NCBI RefSeq assembly: GCF_021531695.1
Contig: NZ_JADYUI010000004.1
Span: 1-64,000 of the forward strand
Length of the DNA stretch: 64,000 bases
Direction: 5' to 3'
Source of the DNA: Roseburia hominis
GTDB lineage: Bacteria > Bacillota > Clostridia > Lachnospirales > Lachnospiraceae
Shown here: one piece after another, positions 6,926 to 15,670 of the stretch
How positions within the stretch are numbered: the stretch's first letter is position 1
How the letters are laid out: every line of letters begins with the position of its first letter
Notes under the pieces: generated by a model
What the model saw: only the letters and a program-made list of their open reading frames with translations
The model's database searches: none
Told to the model about the DNA's origin: nothing
Position numbers and translations under genes: made by a program

Positions 6926-8740
6926 TTACAAAGATGGAATACTGTCCCGAAGGCACAAAACGCCCCATCCAAGCTCGGGATTCGGATAGTCGCGTATGGC
7001 AGGAATTCTTCTTGCACCGCTCATCAAATATGCTTTCACTTTTTCTCCATATAAGAAAATATCATTCCCATATAGAATACCCCACTGCATCAAAAGCGCC
7101 GCACTTCCTGTTACAAAAGGAGTTGCCATTGATGTTCCGCTTCTCGTTGCATATCCACCGCCCGGTGCCGGTGCAGTAATGTTCACTCCGGGTGCTGCAA
7201 TATCAGGTTTCACCTGATTGGTACTTCTCGTATAACCTCTGCCGGAAAATTGTGCAAGCCGGTCTGAAACCGCATCATAAGCACCGACCGATATACTTCG
7301 CCTTGCCGTAGACGGAATCGTAAGCGTTGTTTCTTCCGTCGGATATAAAAATCCGGTCTTCGGATTTCGCACCGCTTTTCCAGGAAACCATAAATTATAA
7401 TCTCCCTGCACGATTTTTCTCGGATATAATTCTATACTCCAGATTCCACTATCTACATAACTTGCGACCGGCAGAAAATCTAAATATATTTCCTGATAAA
7501 TACTAAAAGGACTTGGTTCTCCATAGTATGCCAAAATCCTTGTATTTCCTATCCGAAAACGTTCCGGTCCCTCGATTTGTTCCAAAGGTCCTGTACTATT
7601 TCCGGAAGGAGAAACAATGGAAATTGCAAATTCATCGACATAAGATTTCCAAAGCTGAATACTAAAACTTTGCTCATAGTCACTCACTGCAAACTCTATT
7701 TTTTTTGTCTCTTCTCTTCTTCTGTTCCCTTCCTGCACCACAAAGTTTCCTGAAGTATGCCCGCTTGCATCTCCTTCATTTCCGGTTCCGACTGCAATCA
7801 CCGCCCTGCCAACATTTGAAACCTCATTCATATAAGTTTCCAGTAAGGAATCCCCACTGTGTGAACCATAACTGTTTCCAAAACTTAAATTCACAGCAAT
7901 GGGACGTCCATACTCCAATGCTTTTTGCATCACATAATCAATTGCCAGCATAAGCTGTGTGGTTCTTGGGAAAGAATCCGGCACTGCATTCCCCAATTTT
8001 ACAATAATAAGCCCACTTTTTGGTGCAACCCCTGTATACTGTCCATTCGATGCCCTTCCATTTCCCGCGGCAATTCCTGCAACATGCGTTCCATGTCCTG
8101 ACGTATCACGGCTCGGACAAATCCGGTATTGCTCAGCCGGACTGGTTTCTTTTAATGCCTCATCAATTGTTTCTTTTGTGTATTCTGTTCCAATTTTATA
8201 GGAAAATGGTGCAGGTCCCGCCGAAATCGTCTGATCCCATAAATTCAAAATTCTTGTCGTTCCATCCTCATTTCGAAAATCCGGATGTGCATAATCAATA
8301 CCGCTGTCAATAACAGCAACCAGAATGCCTTCTCCGTCTAACTGCATCCCCTGTCTTAATCCATAACTGTAAAAAGAAGTGATGCAAGCCTCCCTTTTTG
8401 CCGCCTCTACTGCAAAATAGAGCCGTTTTGGTTTCTCAATAAAAGTAACCTCTTCAAAATCTGCGATTCTTCTTACTTCTGATTCCGGCACATATAAAAC
8501 AGCATATCCCCGCATCAGATAAATAATCGTTACTCCTTCGATCTGTTCCTCAATTTCTTTTAATGATCCCTCATATTTTACGATTAATTCCCACACCTTT
8601 TCTTCCGAATTAAAACCAACTTCAAGTTCTGCCGATTTGTCTCTTTCCGCCTGTGTCGCATCCAATGCCAGATTTAACAGATTTTCTATTTTGGGATTAT
8701 TTCTATTCTGCTCATTTTCCCTGAGTCTTGTCTCATCCAT
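6926..8740 (-). CDS. S8 (subtilisin-like) serine peptidase, Csp-like, no signal peptide
   Basis: 604 residues. The catalytic triad is intact: D in VAVIDSGIDYAHPDF (about 143), H in SGHGTHVAGIAAGNG (about 215) and S in RSGTSMATPFVTGSAAL (about 537). A long insertion between H and S holds a beta-rich domain, as in clostridial Csp-type subtilases. The N-terminus is hydrophilic with no export signal, so the enzyme is probably cytosolic, or placed in the spore or at the surface by another route. A paralogue of similar build lies at 35825-37522. Ribosome site GGAAAAGAA precedes the ATG. The substrate is not evident. Confidence 0.85.
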   Translation of the reverse strand: MDETRLRENEQNRNNPKIENLLNLALDATQAERDKSAELEVGFNSEEKVWELIVKYEGSLKEIEEQIEGVTIIYLMRGYAVLYVPESEVRRIADFEEVTFIEKPKRLYFAVEAAKREACITSFYSYGLRQGMQLDGEGILVAVIDSGIDYAHPDFRNEDGTTRILNLWDQTISAGPAPFSYKIGTEYTKETIDEALKETSPAEQYRICPSRDTSGHGTHVAGIAAGNGRASNGQYTGVAPKSGLIIVKLGNAVPDSFPRTTQLMLAIDYVMQKALEYGRPIAVNLSFGNSYGSHSGDSLLETYMNEVSNVGRAVIAVGTGNEGDASGHTSGNFVVQEGNRRREETKKIEFAVSDYEQSFSIQLWKSYVDEFAISIVSPSGNSTGPLEQIEGPERFRIGNTRILAYYGEPSPFSIYQEIYLDFLPVASYVDSGIWSIELYPRKIVQGDYNLWFPGKAVRNPKTGFLYPTEETTLTIPSTARRSISVGAYDAVSDRLAQFSGRGYTRSTNQVKPDIAAPGVNITAPAPGGGYATRSGTSMATPFVTGSAALLMQWGILYGNDIFLYGEKVKAYLMSGARRIPAIRDYPNPELGWGVLCLRDSIPSL

Positions 8741-8832
8741 TTTCTTTTCCCATTCATAGTTTTCTATAAACTATTCTGTTCCACAAAAAAAAGAACAACA
8801 GTCAATTCCTTTTCCTGTCATTCTTTTCTTTC

Positions 8833-9975
8833 TCACTCTCTACTCTCAATTACCCCATCATCACGAACCACTGCATTTACTGAGATGGATGTCAGATAAT
8901 CATAAAGGCTCTTTGCTTCTGTTTCCTCACAGGAGATGGTACGCGCTCCCTGCTCTTTTGCCGCAACAAAAGCATAAGTCACACTCCCATCTTCTCCAAT
9001 CACTGCCTTTAATGCCACCGTATTACCATCCTGTCCAAACAAAAAATTCCCAAGACTATAAAAAACCGGTTTTCCATTTATGTATTCTACACCTTGCAGA
9101 CAGTGTGAATGACTTCCGATTACAGCATCTGCACCTGCATCTATATACTGCGTAGCCAGTGTTTTCTGGTAACTTTCCGGATACTCTTTTCGCTCCAGTC
9201 CCCAATGCACAAATACGGTAAGATAATCACATTCTGCCCGTACCTTTTTTATTTCTTCCAGTAAAGCCGTTGGATCATAGGTGGAAAATACGCCGGGCGT
9301 AATACTTTCCACATTCCAGGAAGCAACCGGTAACACACGGGATGCGGCCAGAAATCCATATTTTTTCCCATTTACCTCAATAATCTGTGGCTCTTTTGCA
9401 CGTTCCGCACTTTCTCCTGCTCCGGCATACAAGATTCCCGCTTTGTCTAACGTCATAAAGGTATCGGAAAGTGCTTCTACGCCATAATCTAATACATGAT
9501 TATTCGCAAGTGAAACAATGTCCACTCCCATATCCTTAAACAGTGATACATAACGAGGATTCATTCGAAACGTAAACTGCTTGTCCTCCATCTTAACCCC
9601 ACGTTCACTGAATGGAAATTCCTCATTTACCATGACGATATCCGCATTTTTTAAGATGTCCTGCAGATCTTTTGATAAAACTCCATCCATTCCTCCGGCA
9701 TCATAATTTGCCGAAACACTATTTCCAATTAGGATATCTCCGGCAAACACCAGTGTTGTTTCTGATTTTACCGGGCTTTCCGTCTGTTGTGTCTCATCCG
9801 GCACTTCTTTTTTCTCTAAAGCAGTCTCTCCCTCGTTCTCTGTACTGACTTTCACGGTCTCATCCAAAACAGCATTTGACTTATTTTCTTTCACATTTTG
9901 ATATGCAGCAAAAAATACAAGCCCCAATAACAAAATCGAACTTACATACAAAACTCCTCGAAAAATCTTATTCAT
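8833..9975 (-). CDS. CapA family protein (PGA_cap metallophosphatase fold)
   Basis: 380 residues from the ATG at 9975, preferred over an in-frame GTG four codons earlier because AGGTGGAG is then well spaced. An N-terminal membrane anchor (about 5-23) and a low-complexity acidic linker precede the CapA domain (about 73-330) with VFAGDILIGNSV, MVNEEFPFSERG, SLANNHVLDYG, VHWGLERKEYP and IGSHSHCLQG. Family members act at the cell surface in capsule or poly-gamma-glutamate metabolism; here no pgs/cap genes are nearby, so the substrate is unknown. Confidence 0.85.
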   Translation of the reverse strand: MNKIFRGVLYVSSILLLGLVFFAAYQNVKENKSNAVLDETVKVSTENEGETALEKKEVPDETQQTESPVKSETTLVFAGDILIGNSVSANYDAGGMDGVLSKDLQDILKNADIVMVNEEFPFSERGVKMEDKQFTFRMNPRYVSLFKDMGVDIVSLANNHVLDYGVEALSDTFMTLDKAGILYAGAGESAERAKEPQIIEVNGKKYGFLAASRVLPVASWNVESITPGVFSTYDPTALLEEIKKVRAECDYLTVFVHWGLERKEYPESYQKTLATQYIDAGADAVIGSHSHCLQGVEYINGKPVFYSLGNFLFGQDGNTVALKAVIGEDGSVTYAFVAAKEQGARTISCEETEAKSLYDYLTSISVNAVVRDDGVIESRE

Positions 9976-10049
9976 TCTCTTCTCCACCTACTGATACAAG
10001 CATGTCTCCCTACATTTCTACAACTTAGAGGCAGGGACCGCCTGAATGC

Positions 10050-10688
10050 TTAAAGTACTGTTTTTACAACTTCCGGTAATTCCTCAAATGCTTTGATTTC
10101 CGGCACTTTCTCATCAATCGTTCCAAACCCGTATGCCGCATGAATAAATTTAATACCGGCTTCTTTACTGGAATCATAATCTCCCTGTATGTCTCCAACA
10201 TAAACAGCCTCTTTTATCTCATTTCGCTCTACTACAAGCTTTATGTTATCGCCCTTCTTTAAATCTGTATTTCCGTAACATTCCTTGTCCTTAATATACT
10301 GTCCCAGATGATAATAATCTAAGAAAGCTTCTATATAGCCTTTCTGGCAATTACTTACGATATACAAATCATACTCTTTTTGTAATTCCTGAAATGTCTT
10401 CTCAACATTCGGATACAGCTGCCCGCCATGTTCTTTTAAATATTGATTTTCATACCTGCCGCAAGCTTCCAGTATTTCCCCTCGTTTTTTCTTTTCTTCA
10501 TCCGGAAATAAAAGATCCGCAATAACATCCATCGTCTTTCCCATCACACGATACATGTCCTCTTTCGTAATCCGGACAGAAACCTCCGGATATTCTTTTT
10601 CCAGCACAACATTCCAGGACTCTGCCACCTGCTTAGCAGAATCCCAAAGCGTTCCATCCATATCAAAAATAATTCCTTTTTTCATCAT
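10050..10688 (-). CDS. HAD superfamily hydrolase (phosphoglycolate phosphatase-like)
   Basis: 212 residues. Motif I FDMDGTLWDS (nucleophile D at about 9), motif II IVSNCQK (about 114), motif III lysine in the GNTDLKKGDN region, and motif IV YVGDIQGDYDSSKEAG (about 165) are all present. A helical cap (about 20-85) is the type found in PGP/Gph and pyrophosphatase PpaX relatives. It should dephosphorylate a small phosphorylated metabolite in the cytosol; the substrate cannot be told from sequence. It stands as a single gene, divergent from the small membrane protein at 10807. Confidence 0.85.
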   Translation of the reverse strand: MMKKGIIFDMDGTLWDSAKQVAESWNVVLEKEYPEVSVRITKEDMYRVMGKTMDVIADLLFPDEEKKKRGEILEACGRYENQYLKEHGGQLYPNVEKTFQELQKEYDLYIVSNCQKGYIEAFLDYYHLGQYIKDKECYGNTDLKKGDNIKLVVERNEIKEAVYVGDIQGDYDSSKEAGIKFIHAAYGFGTIDEKVPEIKAFEELPEVVKTVL

Positions 10689-10806
10689 TTTTATCCTTCT
10701 TTATATTTTTTACACAATTTTAATTGAATTTTTAAAAATTTTCAACCCAAATCCCGGATAATAGTGTATAATGAGTTTTGTAATTCATTAAAAGAGGAGA
10801 ACTATT

Positions 10807-11049
10807 ATGAGTCAAGCAAAAGTAGACCGTTATAAACAAGAAAAATCAAACCGCAAGAAAATCATGAAAAAAGAAAAACGTCTTCTGTTTCTTGAAAAAC
10901 TTTGTGGTGTTTTACTTATCGCTGCACTGGTATTCTGGGCCGGTTATTCCATTTATAATTATGAGCCTGCTTCTGATTCTACCACGGAGACTACAACTAC
11001 TCCGGTAAATCTGGATGCTTTATATGATTATTATGGTACTTTACAATAA
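10807..11049 (+). CDS. Small single-span membrane protein of unknown function (80 residues)
   Basis: Very basic N-terminus (about 1-35, many K and R), one membrane helix (about 36-52, LCGVLLIAALVFWAGYSIY) and a Thr/Ser-rich external tail ending in DALYDYYGTLQ. AGAGGAG ribosome site precedes the ATG, and a TATAAT lies at 10767-10772. It is followed after 35 bases by the CNNM/CBS protein gene and may share its transcript. No family recognised. Confidence 0.7.
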   Translation: MSQAKVDRYKQEKSNRKKIMKKEKRLLFLEKLCGVLLIAALVFWAGYSIYNYEPASDSTTETTTTPVNLDALYDYYGTLQ

Positions 11050-11084
11050 CTTTTATTACTAACTATTTGAGAGGTGTTCATTTA

Positions 11085-12365
11085 TTGCAGACAACTGATA
11101 TTTTTCAATTGATTGTCCTTATTATTCTACTACTGTTATCCGGCTTCTTTTCATCTGCCGAAACAGCACTTACTACTTCAAACCGCATTCGCATGCGTAC
11201 CCTTGCAGAAGAGGGAGATAAGAGGGCTGTCCGGGTTTTAGCCATTACCGATGACTCATCTAAAATGCTTAGTGCCATTTTAATCGGAAATAATATTGTT
11301 AACCTTTCTGCATCTTCGCTGGCCACTTCCCTTACCTTAAAACTGTTTGGAAGTGTCGGTGTCGGAATTGCTACCGGAGTATTAACTTTACTGGTTCTTA
11401 TTTTCGGTGAAATTTCGCCAAAAACCATGGCAACGATAAATGCAGATAAGATAGCGTTATCCTATTCCGGTATTATACTTTTTCTAATGAAATTGCTTAC
11501 GCCGGTTATTTTTGTAGTCAACGCACTTTCCATGATGCTTTTAAAACTTCTTCATGTCGATCCGAATGCTGCCGCAAATCAGATGACAGAAAAAGAGCTT
11601 CGTACCATCGTAGATGTAGGACACGAGAATGGTATTATCGAATCCGAAGAACATGCCATCATCAATAACGTTTTTGATTTTAATGATGCACAGGCAAAAG
11701 AAATCATGGTTCCGCGTATTGATATGATTATGGCTGATATTAACAATTCCTACGAAGAACTATTGGAAATCTTCCGTAAAGACCAGTTTACCCGTATCCC
11801 GGTCTATGAAAACTCTACAGATAATGTCGTAGGTATTTTGAATATCAAGGATTTGCTTTTATTAGACAGCAAAGACAATTTTTCGATTCGCGACATTATG
11901 CGTGAGCCTTTTTATACCTATGAGCATAAAAACACGGCAGAATTGTTAAATGAAATGAAGCTCGCATCCACAAATATGGCTATTGTCCTGGATGAATACG
12001 GCACTACCGTAGGACTTATCACCTTAGAAGATCTGATTGAAGAAATCGTTGGTGAAATCCGGGATGAGTTTGAGGAGGATGAAGAAGAACTTACCAAGAT
12101 TAACGAACGGGAATATCTTTTGTCCGGTTCCATGAATTTAGAGGATTTATGTGAAACTCTCTCTCTTCCATTCTCTTCGGAAGACTACGATACCATCGGT
12201 GGTTATCTCATCGGATTATTAGAGCATTTTCCAAAAGAGGGAGAATCTTTTACTACAAAAGAAAATATTACATTACGTGTTCAGAAAATGGATAAAAACC
12301 GTATTGAAAAAATTCACATTATTCTCCCCGAACAAAAGGAAGAAACAGAAGAAGGTCAGGATTAA
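11085..12365 (+). CDS. Hemolysin C/CorC-like CNNM transporter-family protein (DUF21, CBS pair, CorC_HlyC)
   Basis: About 426 residues. The likely start is TTG at 11085, eight bases after GAGAGGTG; an in-frame TTG at 11067 lacks this spacing. Order of domains: DUF21 membrane domain with four helices (about 1-185, including SGFFSSAETALT), CBS pair (about 200-320, VPRIDMIMADI and IVLDEYGTTVGLITLEDLIEEIVGEI), then a CorC_HlyC domain (about 340-420). CNNM proteins are linked to magnesium export or divalent-ion balance. The gene ends in a terminator shared with the convergent pilus operon. Confidence 0.9.
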   Translation: MQTTDIFQLIVLIILLLLSGFFSSAETALTTSNRIRMRTLAEEGDKRAVRVLAITDDSSKMLSAILIGNNIVNLSASSLATSLTLKLFGSVGVGIATGVLTLLVLIFGEISPKTMATINADKIALSYSGIILFLMKLLTPVIFVVNALSMMLLKLLHVDPNAAANQMTEKELRTIVDVGHENGIIESEEHAIINNVFDFNDAQAKEIMVPRIDMIMADINNSYEELLEIFRKDQFTRIPVYENSTDNVVGILNIKDLLLLDSKDNFSIRDIMREPFYTYEHKNTAELLNEMKLASTNMAIVLDEYGTTVGLITLEDLIEEIVGEIRDEFEEDEEELTKINEREYLLSGSMNLEDLCETLSLPFSSEDYDTIGGYLIGLLEHFPKEGESFTTKENITLRVQKMDKNRIEKIHIILPEQKEETEEGQD

Positions 12366-12383
12366 TCCCGACCTTCTTCTTAT
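12349..12383. terminator. Bidirectional terminator
   Basis: GAAGAAGGTC pairs with GACCTTCTTC around GGATTAATCC; serves the CNNM gene (+) and the pilus-like operon (-). It includes the last codons of the CNNM gene. Confidence 0.75.
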
Positions 12384-12404
12384 ATTATCAGAAAGCTGAA
12401 ATTA

Positions 12405-13004
12405 TTATTTCCACTCACCATAATATACGATGTCTTCGCAAATCATCTGTGAGAAATCAGCCACGTAATCATTGGCATCTACCCATCCGGCAAACTCTTT
12501 TCCATCTACCTGTGGTGCTTTCGGCTCACTGATTTTTTCTCCCTCTGACACCACATAGCTTTTGTAACATCCATCGTTTTCTTTTTCATCTTCTCTGTCT
12601 AAATAAAATTTTACCGTATGATTTTCCTTCTTCGCATCACGCTTCTCTAAGATTGCAAATCTGCTGCTTTTTCTTTTTCCTTCTTTTCCATTTGGATATC
12701 GAAACGTTTCTACCACCTCAATTCCTAACAGTCCCTCATCTTGTCTTGCATTCCAGACTGAGACCTCAACCTTACTGTCTGCCTTTAGGGAAATTGCCAG
12801 TCGTTCCATAAAGCCTGCCAAAAATTCTTCTCTGCTTTCTCCATTTTCATTTGTTGCTTCTTCCCTGACCGTATTTTTCAACGCATTCGCAACATTTGTT
12901 GACAATTCTGTACTATGCACATGTTGTTTTAATAACACACAAACCATACAAAGACAGCAAACGCTGATTCCGATTGAGCTTATACTTAAAATAATATTTT
13001 TCAT
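12405..13004 (-). CDS. Pilus-operon protein with InlB-like C-terminal repeat
   Basis: 199 residues. An N-terminal hydrophobic helix (about 3-26, MKNIILSISSIGISVCCLCM) is followed by a helical region and a beta-rich part. The C-terminus (about 150-199) with YVVSEGEKISEPKAPQ and KEFAGWVDAND looks like a Listeria-Bacteroides (InlB B-type) repeat, found on surface proteins. Last gene of the Tad-like operon, 10 bases after the 166-residue protein stop. Probably an extracellular, membrane-anchored minor pilin or adhesin-like subunit. Role is inferred from context. Confidence 0.7.
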   Translation of the reverse strand: MKNIILSISSIGISVCCLCMVCVLLKQHVHSTELSTNVANALKNTVREEATNENGESREEFLAGFMERLAISLKADSKVEVSVWNARQDEGLLGIEVVETFRYPNGKEGKRKSSRFAILEKRDAKKENHTVKFYLDREDEKENDGCYKSYVVSEGEKISEPKAPQVDGKEFAGWVDANDYVADFSQMICEDIVYYGEWK

Positions 13005-13014
13005 TCTTTTCCTC

Positions 13015-13515
13015 TTATTCGTTCTGTCTGATTAGTAGCATTATTTCATAATATTTCTTTTTTCCCGCATCACTTTTTACCATAACAACCAGATGATATA
13101 CACCGGGCTCTTCAAAGCACAACACTCCCGGTTCCTTTTCTATTTCTTCAAGCGGCAGTATATTTCCCTGCGCATCCACAACTTTTTTCAAAAAGACGGG
13201 ATATGTTTTTCCGTTACAATCTTCTGCTTTAATCTCATCCTGCCAGACGATATTCTCATTTATCAAAATTTTCTTTGATGAGAATGTTTCTGTAAGCACA
13301 GGTTCCGGCTTTTCTGCCTCTATCTGCAGATTCTTATAATCACCATATAACCGATAGTCTGTTTCTTGTATCTCATCTGCCGTTTTTCTTGAAACTTCTT
13401 TTAAAATTCCGCCATTCTCTTCTGTCTGATCTTTTCCAAAGAATAACGCAAATAGTAATACTGCAATCAAACCCGCACGGATTCCCTGACCAAAATGTTT
13501 TAAAATCTGCTCCAT
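13015..13515 (-). CDS. Pilin-like membrane-anchored protein with beta-rich ectodomain (166 residues)
   Basis: Starts MEQILKHFGQGIRAG, the N-terminal motif shared by four other proteins of this operon, then a membrane helix (about 14-28). The remaining 135 residues are soluble and beta-rich, with Ig-like strands near the C-terminus (EPGVYHLVVMVKSD). It would display a folded domain outside the membrane. It starts 3 bases after the preceding small gene stop, so translation is probably coupled. No named family recognised. Confidence 0.7.
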   Translation of the reverse strand: MEQILKHFGQGIRAGLIAVLLFALFFGKDQTEENGGILKEVSRKTADEIQETDYRLYGDYKNLQIEAEKPEPVLTETFSSKKILINENIVWQDEIKAEDCNGKTYPVFLKKVVDAQGNILPLEEIEKEPGVLCFEEPGVYHLVVMVKSDAGKKKYYEIMLLIRQNE

Positions 13516-13518
13516 CTC

Positions 13519-13665
13519 TTATCCACAGACTCCCAAAAAGAAATCTGCCACCACTTCCCGGATTATTCCACCGGTTCGATAGGTTCCAACGAAAAAGCTC
13601 AGGAAAAACAGACTGCTTATGACTGCAAGAATACCACTTCCATGTTCTTTCAGTATTTCTTCCAT
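13519..13665 (-). CDS. Small pilin-like protein (48 residues)
   Basis: Missed by length cut-offs. ATG at 13665 follows AAAGGAGAC and the frame ends at 13519. Sequence begins MEEILKEHGSGILAV and continues as one hydrophobic helix to about residue 29, then a short tail ending in FFLGVCG. The start motif M-E-E-I-L with glycine at position 9 matches neighbours at 13679, 13015 and 16755. The very small size with a single helix suggests a Flp-like subunit. Confidence 0.65.
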   Translation of the reverse strand: MEEILKEHGSGILAVISSLFFLSFFVGTYRTGGIIREVVADFFLGVCG

Positions 13666-13678
13666 AATATTGTCTCCT

Positions 13679-13786
13679 TTACATAATAGTAAGCACATCC
13701 AGTATTTTTAATAACATTCCAAGCAGGCTGCTTCCAAAAAAGAGGTTTAAAAATGCTCCGCCGATTTCGTTTAATATCTGTTCCAT
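13679..13786 (-). CDS. Small pilin-like protein (35 residues)
   Basis: ATG at 13786 follows AAGGAGAAAAA; the stop TAA at 13679-13681 lies 13 bases before the next small gene start. It begins MEQILNEIGGAFLNLFFG and is nearly all hydrophobic, ending in DVLTIM. Same N-terminal motif as the other small proteins of this operon. No soluble domain. Interpreted as a minimal pilin or assembly peptide by context only. Confidence 0.6.
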   Translation of the reverse strand: MEQILNEIGGAFLNLFFGSSLLGMLLKILDVLTIM

Positions 13787-13803
13787 CTTTTTTCTCCTTA
13801 CCT

Positions 13804-14139
13804 TTATCCTGCAATTCCACGAAGCTGTTTTTTCTCTGCAATCCCAAGCAATGGTACCTGATAAGAATATTCCAAAAGTACTTCCGCTAATGTCATATCC
13901 CCATCTGCATCATAATAACAGGGCCGAATTTCTACTGTATATCCGGCTTCGCCTGCCTGAAGTGTACATGCTTCCATAACAGATTCATTAAAATTGCTGT
14001 TTTCGATTTCCGTAATGATGTCTGCTTTGTATTCCTCTGCCTGCGTTTTGGTATAAACACCAGCCACAATGCTGATACAGAGAAAAAACCCTAACAACAT
14101 TAATATGATATTGCTGAAAAATTCTATAATCTGTGCCAT
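13804..14139 (-). CDS. TadE/DUF4320-like pseudopilin
   Basis: 111 residues from the ATG at 14139, which has GAGGATAAC upstream; an in-frame start nine codons earlier lies inside the preceding gene. It begins MAQIIEFFSNIILML, a membrane helix (about 8-31) as in TadE/TadF pseudopilins, followed by a soluble domain with a cysteine pair (ACTLQ and RPCYY) that could form a disulfide, and LLEYSYQVPLLGI. The first segment also matches the M-x-Q-I-I motif of the operon. It begins 1 base after the F-protein stop. Confidence 0.7.
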   Translation of the reverse strand: MAQIIEFFSNIILMLLGFFLCISIVAGVYTKTQAEEYKADIITEIENSNFNESVMEACTLQAGEAGYTVEIRPCYYDADGDMTLAEVLLEYSYQVPLLGIAEKKQLRGIAG

Positions 14140-14140
14140 G

Positions 14141-15670
14141 TTATCCTCCGATCCGAAAGTTTCCAAGCATTGCTATCATGGTAACCATGCCAAATGTCAT
14201 ATCAATCGTCATCTTTACACATGCTGCTGCAATCGGATAAAAAAAGTTCGCACCCGCTTTCATTTTCACACGTTCTTCTTCCAGACGCTGTGCCTCACCA
14301 CGCATCTCATAAATACCTTCAATCATTCTTTTCATCTGCGTTTCGGCATCACCATTTCCCGTTTCTGACAGGGCATAAAGCATCTGCATACAGGAATTGA
14401 TTTCATGTACTTCAAATCTTTCAAAAAAGGCCGTATAACTTCTTACATCCTCAGGATTACTTTCAATTCTAAAAAGTAACAACTCTATTTCCGGTTTCAA
14501 TAATTCTTTTGCATTTTCATAAGATTTCTGCAACGAAACATATACATTATTATTTTGAAGCAAAAGTGACAGATCCATCAGCCATTCCGGAAACTCTATC
14601 ATAAGTTCCTTTTCCACAGACTCTTTTGCCAGCCGGTATCCGATTCGATCCTGAAAAAGCAAAAATATTGCTATACTAATGCAGACAATAGAAATCACTG
14701 CCTTTTGCAAAATGAAAAATGCAACTGCTGCTGCAAAAAACGGAATCGAAAAAAAGAGACTTTTTCTTCTTTCTGCTGTTTTATCATAATTCATGATTGT
14801 CTGATATCCTTCTATTGCCAGATTTTCCTGCCGCTTAAGTCCTTTTTGCATCCAGTCTGTCTCCTGTCCTCTCGAACTTTTATAAAATACCAACAGATTA
14901 AATATAATAAATATGGTAGAGGTAAGCTGAATCAGGCGATAGGAGAAAATATGAAATGTTTCTCCTGTCTGCACCAGATTTCCGGACCAATTCAATACAT
15001 ACAAAACTCCCACACAGAGCAAAGTGGAAAATAAGACACAAAAAACCGTTTCTATATGGCACTGTTTTTTCTTCGCCTGCAATGCATAACGCTCTTTCTG
15101 CCAATTACTGTTGTCAGAAAGAAGAAGAGAAACCGATGTTTCAAATTCTCCACCCCTTTCTTCGACATTTTGCATAAAATGGTTTACTGCCTTTATTTTT
15201 TCGCTCGGATATGCTTCTTCTATCATCATAAGAGCTTCCCGCAGCACACCCTGCTTTGATTTTGCAACACCGGCTTCAAGATGCGTCAGTGCCTGTTCTA
15301 AAACTTCATGCATGCTGCCCTCTTCTATCACCAAAAGACAATCTTTTAATGCCATATAAACTTTTTGATTTTTCAAAAAGGAATATAAAACCTGCTGCAC
15401 ATATTGCCCTGCATCAAAAAATCGCTTCTGTTCATACATTTTCCGATACATAGATAAAATTAAAAGAGGAAATACAAAAACTGCTGCTGCAATAATGACA
15501 AAAACAAAAATGGCAGGCAGTTGAAACAGCATGCCAAGTGCCACACTGCCCGCCAAAATAGAAATGATACAAAAAATATGTGTCTTTGCCGAATAATGAT
15601 AACCGTAAATATTAACTTCTTTTTGCAGGTATTTAGGACTGAGCAGCTTTAATAAGCGGATTTTTTCCAT
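14141..15670 (-). CDS. Tad-like inner-membrane platform protein (TadB/TadC or GspF type), double length
   Basis: 509 residues, about the sum of a TadB and a TadC. Membrane helices at about 33-50, 55-73, 210-228 and 238-260, again at about 305-345, and near the C-terminus. Cytosolic helical domains lie at about 80-205 and 350-480. This is the type II secretion F domain layout repeated. It should form the membrane platform driven by the CpaF-like ATPase, whose gene overlaps its start by 38 bases. The assignment rests on topology and context; sequence motifs in this family are weak. Confidence 0.7.
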   Translation of the reverse strand: MEKIRLLKLLSPKYLQKEVNIYGYHYSAKTHIFCIISILAGSVALGMLFQLPAIFVFVIIAAAVFVFPLLILSMYRKMYEQKRFFDAGQYVQQVLYSFLKNQKVYMALKDCLLVIEEGSMHEVLEQALTHLEAGVAKSKQGVLREALMMIEEAYPSEKIKAVNHFMQNVEERGGEFETSVSLLLSDNSNWQKERYALQAKKKQCHIETVFCVLFSTLLCVGVLYVLNWSGNLVQTGETFHIFSYRLIQLTSTIFIIFNLLVFYKSSRGQETDWMQKGLKRQENLAIEGYQTIMNYDKTAERRKSLFFSIPFFAAAVAFFILQKAVISIVCISIAIFLLFQDRIGYRLAKESVEKELMIEFPEWLMDLSLLLQNNNVYVSLQKSYENAKELLKPEIELLLFRIESNPEDVRSYTAFFERFEVHEINSCMQMLYALSETGNGDAETQMKRMIEGIYEMRGEAQRLEEERVKMKAGANFFYPIAAACVKMTIDMTFGMVTMIAMLGNFRIGG

